From: Nyssa sinensis
Taxonomy: Eukaryota > Streptophyta > Magnoliopsida > Cornales > Nyssaceae
Assembly: GCA_008638375.1 (NCBI GenBank)
Contig: CM018031.1
Coordinates: 60,070,688 to 60,134,687 of the forward strand
DNA: 64,000 nt
Direction: 5' to 3'
The notes beneath the pieces were generated by a model. The model did no database searches. It saw only the letters and a program-made list of their open reading frames with translations, and was not told where the DNA came from. How positions within the stretch are numbered: position 1 is the first letter of the stretch; each line of letters starts with the position of its first letter. A program made the position numbers and the translations under genes. Below are positions 59,401 to 64,000 of the stretch, in pieces.

Positions 59401-62400
59401 ATACACAAGAGTTCTGGCCTTTATGAAAGTTATATGACAATACTACAGAGAGGATTGTTTTGGGATAGAAGGTCCAGCAAAGGCAATCAGGATTGGGAAT
59501 TAGAGGCGGTGGATGCTTTTCTCAATTTTTTGTATATGACCTCTATTTCCAGTGACAGGAAGGATGTTTGTGGTGGAAGGCCTCAGGATGGTAGACTTGG
59601 AGTAAGATTGTCTTAAAAGGTGTTGAGTGGTGATGGAGCAACTGGTTTCCATTGAAAGGGTATTTGGAGAGCCAAAGTACCATCTAGTGTGGCATTCTTT
59701 CAATGGACAGCTGCTTTGATGAAAATCTTGACGACCAATACTTTGGTGAAAAGCATGCACCAAATTGGAATTACCAAAAACTTTAGAAGCCATTTTTTTT
59801 TTCTTTCAGTGACTGCCAACCACAAAACAAATTCAATTTAGATGCCACTAAAGATTTTCAAAACATCCTGGAAGGGAATATACATCACCCAGTGACAATT
59901 GTGGGCCTGAAGTAGAACCTAACTAAAGATGCCCCCACTCAATCAAGGGACCATCTCCTCCTAACATCCCATTTAAGAGCCCAAATATAACTAGTGTCAT
60001 TCAAACAAGCAGTACAAAGAGTCAACCTCCCAGTCTTGCAAATTTCTTCAAAAGAGTGGATGCATTCCATTCTACTGTAACACCTACCTGGATACAGACA
60101 CACTGAAAAACACAAAGCATGGCTTCCACCTGCCAACCACCTCATATCTTTCCACAATTAGTTGCCCACCAAAACTGGTCTCAAAGAAGCACCAAGAGAG
60201 AGCCCAAGATATAAAGGGGAGAATACTAGCTCCACAGCCAGTGTCTATTTTAGCTCTGCAATGTTTAAGATGTTATCAGCTCCAAATCTCAGATAAGGAA
60301 AATTTACCCTCAAGCCTGTAAGTGCATCAAAGCATCTTCAAGTGCAGTTTACAATTGTCGACCAGAAATGTATAGTGTCACAAAAGAGTAGCATATCATC
60401 AAGAAACAATGAATAAGTAAAGTGCAAAGGCTCTAACTTCCACAATGAACTTTCTGCTAATCCCACAAGTATCACCTTCACCATTTACTTGCTAAAGACT
60501 TCTCCCCAAAAGCAAATTAACTATGGAATAACAGGTCTCTTTTCTAATGCTCCTATCACTTGTTAAAAACCCCAAGAGAAAATCATTAAGCAAGACCATA
60601 GTTACCACAATTCGCCCCCCCTGACAAATTGCGAATTGGTATTACACAATCCAAAACATGGATCATTAACGATTTGGAACGCAAGATTTAGTGTTCCAAT
60701 CTAAAATATCAGAAGTCCTAAAAATATCATACAACATACAAGAAAATACGTACAAACATTATTAAAAACTTATCCTATAATGGCTTGGATTCATTAAATT
60801 TTTTCTAGTTTATATATATACATTCAAATATTCTTACAATACAATCCAAAATCATATCACATTTCAAATAAATGTATTTCGTTCCAACAAAGCAATCCGA
60901 CCCTTCCAGATTCTAATTCCTTATTGAGGTTGAAATCTTGTTTCATTAGACCGTACTCTGGATCCTCTAACTCCCAATCGGGTTGAAGAAGCCTACCCCT
61001 AACGTATTATATTCTATAACAAGTGACGATCTACGTTTCCGTTGTCGTTCCACGTACCATAACAATCCATATTCCAAATAACATTGAAGAAGATAGAGGA
61101 GCAAGAATAGACACACCAACAAACCTATTTATATGCCTCACTAATACATCAAGAAATCAAACCAACAAGATCATAAATATTTACCACGTCCACCTTACTC
61201 TAGGGATACCACTTCTCCGTAATGAATGAATGAATAAATTCATTATAAGAAAATAAACAAAGTCTATCTCCAAGAATAAAAGTACAATGGGACTTTGAGG
61301 CTTCTGCTCACCACACAAAGTGGCATATCTAGGGGTGCACAAAATACCCGAGAACTGAAGACCCGACCTCAATAAACTTGGGTTGGTCCGGGTTAAAAGC
61401 TCAGGTTACCCGAACCAACCCGAGAACCGCGAGAGACCAAGGGAAGCCATGGATTTGAATTGGGCAAATGTCAAGGTTTTGCCGGTGTCGGCCTCGAGAA
61501 GGGTGGGTTTGTCGGGAAATAAGATGTGTTTCATGAACAGACCATAGAGAGGTTCAGATCTCTGGGGAGGAACAGACCATTGTTTCTAGCGAACAATGGC
61601 GACAATTACTTACGCTTTCTGCTAGTTCCATTAGAACTTGGATACTTCACCCGCAAGTCGAATGCATGAAATTGAGGGCACGAACACATCCTGCTGCACC
61701 ATTTGATTCGAACGGATCAAAAATTTGTTGGCCGGAAAATTGAGCAAAGAAAAATTACATAAAAAAATGAGAACCTTCAAAAAGAGTAGCAGAAATGATT
61801 GAGCAGAATGGCAGGGGAAAGTAACAGAATGAACCAATTTTTATAGAAAGCTTTGGTTCTGATCAAAAGAGAGTTCAGAAAGTAAGTTTTGAAAAGTTGG
61901 GAAATGTGAAGAGGTGGTGTATATAATTATTAAAAAGAGTGCACACCAGCTGTTGCAGCAAACGAGGACCAGAAATCACAGCACTCTCAGCTGGCAGATA
62001 TGGTCAGTCTTGAACTTCAAAGCTATACTCCAAACGCAGACCACATCCACACACAAACAAACAACAACAACAAAAAAAAAGACCCAACCCGAAAATATTC
62101 AGGTCGGGCCTTCAGTTTTCCAGTTCTCTTTTTTTAGAGCCACCTAAAGTTGGGTTGGTTCTAGTTCCACTATAACCCGGCCCGGCTTGGCCCGACCCAA
62201 CCCATGTGCACCCAATGACCAATGGGAAAACAGCTTATCAACCGAAAATTCCCACACAAAAAAACACACAATTTCGCTCGCAACCCTAAACAATATCGGC
62301 TCACAAGACAGGCTAAAGGAAGGCCAAGACCAGAACTGTTCAATTGCGAGTGTCCTAAATAATCATATTAGCCTTAAAACTGCCCCATTTATGTATTCCG

Positions 62401-62624
62401 AAAAAGAAAAAAAAAAGATTCAATATATAAGATTACATCCAGCTAATATCACGGCATACCACAGAAATAATGAGAAGGAAAGTACCTGGAGAGTTCCAAG
62501 TTTGCATGTTACTAGGTCAGGCAACATGCTGCTTGTAAAGATAGGACAACAAACATTTGCATGGTTTGTATTCTCAAACAGAACCAGGAGTTTCACTACA
62601 TCTACAGCATGTTTCAGCTTATAA
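56448..62624 (-). CDS. Conserved plant protein, GTPase-like segment and C-terminal hydrophobic helix, 5' end not found
   Basis: Three - strand exons join in phase: 62486-62624, 58055-58591 and 56448-56636, giving 287 residues to the stop. Start and earlier exons are unseen and may lie beyond the window. The exons encode an alpha/beta-like segment (VVKLLVLFEN; DLIVLVHNLSHI), a stretch PWVLAITNKFSVSA that resembles the NKxD step of P-loop GTPases, and a C-terminal glycine/alanine-rich hydrophobic segment (GASLGAGLGIVLAVVMGAA) followed by RKP, which looks like a tail anchor. I do not recognise a named family. A 3.9 kb intron holds transposon fragments. The function is unknown. Confidence 0.75.
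59430..59800 (+). mobile_element. LINE fragment, 3' part of ORF2 (zf-RVT region), + strand
   Basis: Frames on the + strand give DWELEAVDAFLNFLY and then KGIWRAKVPSSVAFFQWTAA, typical of the region behind RT in plant L1 LINEs. A frameshift and a stop separate the two. It lies in the large intron of the - strand gene, antisense to it. Confidence 0.7.
59900..60620 (-). mobile_element. LINE fragment, reverse transcriptase region, - strand
   Basis: Broken - strand frames contain HFTYSLFLDDMLLFCD (a degenerate FADD box), TGLRVNFP and then a stretch like the usual AGWK...PTYYLSLF segment of L1 RT. Many stops. Confidence 0.6.
60621..61329. other. Intron DNA, no feature recognised
   Basis: AT-rich. 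Open frame 61023-61229 has no likeness. Confidence 0.5.
61330..62215. mobile_element. hAT-like non-autonomous element in the intron
   Basis: Begins TAGGGGTGCACAAAATACCC and ends with a complement of TTGGGTGCACATGGGTTGGG. Sub-terminal parts repeat CCCGAC/CCGGG words. About 0.9 kb, no transposase. Target duplication not clear. Confidence 0.5.
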
Positions 62625-62889
62625 CTGTAAGGAAAAATATATTAACTGCCTTTTTGTTTATCAACTCTAAAAATCAGGTCTGGAATATCTTAAAATCACA
62701 TTTTGCAAAATTTTACACCCTTCAGAATTAAACTGATTTAGTCTTTTACATGGCCTACCATTAGAGGCAACCTTTTCCATATGACCAAATATGAATAATT
62801 GTTGGTGATACTTTGCATGGACTGTCGAATTTATGAAGTAGAATTTATAACAGTATAACTCTTTGTTTGATCAGTAAAAGTAATTTGTA

Positions 62890-63340
62890 TTAATCACAAG
62901 GGACACAAGGAGGGTAACTCAAAATGCTCAAAAGAAGGGGGCCGCCTACAAAAAATCAAAGCCCGAGATCCCTCAAAAAATCAATTAGCCTATTTAAATA
63001 CATTGGGTATTCTTCCTTAATCCAAAAGAAAAATGTTTTCAAAAAAGTGTATTTCAACTTCCAAGGGAGAGATTCCACCCTTCAAAAACTCTTCTATTTC
63101 TTTCTCGCCATATGCATTGAACAAGACAAGTGGGGCCATTCTCCAAGCTATTCTCAACTCCTTTCCAAGTCTTTTACATCTCCACCCCAAAAAGAGATGC
63201 TTCACTTTGGCCGGCAGAACCCATGAAGATCCAAAAATGCCAAAAAAAAAAAAAAGCAAGTTCCAAGCATACTTGCAATGCAAGAGACCATTTCTGCCTC
63301 CTCCTTGCATGAAGTGCAACAACTTGGAAGAATCTTCCAC
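62890..63340 (-). mobile_element. LINE fragment, 3' end of ORF2, - strand
   Basis: The 107-residue frame includes AWRMAPLVLFNAYGEKEIEEF, the residues before the usual stop of plant L1 ORF2 (compare the common MW..WRERN.R.FE pattern), and ends FFENIFLLD. An A-rich stretch lies at about 63242-63255. Confidence 0.65.
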
Positions 63341-63907
63341 CTACCATATGAACCCCTCTCATTGGAACAGAAGGATATTACAACATTCTGGTGACAATTA
63401 AGGAAACGATAGTTAATTTGTAACAATCTGTCATATGGCCATACAGAGAGGGAGGGAGGAGGAAAAAGGGAACAAGAACTGTTTCCAACAAGTCAACAAC
63501 TCAGCATATGAAGTGCTTTAACTCATGTTGTGGATGGAGATGGGAAAGTAACGGGTTTCTCAGATCCCTGACCCTATTGGAAATGCAGAGGGGTTAATTG
63601 GAGTAAGGGTGGACTCAAGAACAATAATCTGATCAAGTTTGGGGCAGGTTGGGAATGAGTTAAGATCTGCCAAATCTGTACAAATAGGATAGCCCATTTA
63701 TACAGAATCGTTAAGGAGCTTCTATGATCGATGATTATAGAAATGAAATGAAGGGATATCCTCAGCCTGCCCCTTTTATATAATAATTTACACTAGCACC
63801 CCCTATTCTTTAATTAGCCTTGATATATAAAAGGAGTATGCTTTGACCTTTACAGTTTCCAATTACACAATCTCCCTCCATCCCTCTCCCTTCCCCACCC
63901 ACTCTTC

Positions 63908-63956
<49 letters not shown>

Positions 63957-64000
63957 CATTCACATCAGGAGAGATCATCCCCAACATAGCTTCATCTCTG
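63341..64000. other. No gene recognised; terminal CT microsatellite
   Basis: A C-run and (CT)n tract occupies 63907-63957. No exon of the flanking gene was identified. Confidence 0.55.

Overview
This is nuclear DNA of a flowering plant, most likely a eudicot. It has AT-rich intergenic DNA, GT-AG introns, nested LTR retrotransposons, MITEs and LINE fragments, and plant-specific genes (STOMAGEN-type peptide, DUF26 secretory proteins, a plant-type asparaginyl-tRNA synthetase paralogue, a RABA5-like GTPase). I cannot name the species from the sequence.

Layout. 1-5.4 kb is intergenic: an (AT)n tract, a small hairpin, a long inverted-repeat element (1693-2563) and a probable SINE. 5.4-6.3 kb (-) holds a three-exon EPFL9/STOMAGEN gene. 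8.5-11.9 kb (+) holds an eight-exon, 615-residue asparaginyl-tRNA synthetase paralogue of the SYNC2 type; its class II motif 3 lacks the normally invariant arginine.

12.1-52.3 kb is a DUF26 (cysteine-rich repeat secretory protein, CRRSP) array on the - strand, expanded by duplication and then inflated by transposons. The ancestral block reads gene 1 - spacer A - gene 2 - spacer B. Copy 1 is intact (genes at 12133 and 17484). Copy 2 has a truncated, frameshifted gene 1 (21318-21560), a spacer A split by a 10.9 kb Ty3/gypsy Tat-type element (22071-32940), a Ty1/copia element (36248-43962) just behind the stop codon of gene 2 (43986-44777), and a spacer B split by a hAT-like element. Two related solo LTRs of 3.2 and 3.9 kb, each with a perfect 5-bp target duplication, sit inside the copia LTR and inside the hAT-like element. 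The gypsy element carries an antisense gene with two intron-like gaps, a 60-bp minisatellite, and several inactivating changes.

52.3-64 kb: a 446-bp MITE with a 9-10 bp target duplication, then a RABA5-like Rab GTPase (+) whose reading frame is shifted by one base before its prenylation tail. Facing it is a conserved plant protein of unknown function (-, 56448 to at least 62624) with a C-terminal hydrophobic segment; its large intron holds LINE fragments in both orientations and a hAT-like element. Its 5' end is not identified.

The genes are independent eukaryotic transcription units, not an operon. The observations most worth following are the CRRSP block duplication, the synthetase without its motif 3 arginine, the Rab frameshift and the spliced antisense gene of the gypsy element.
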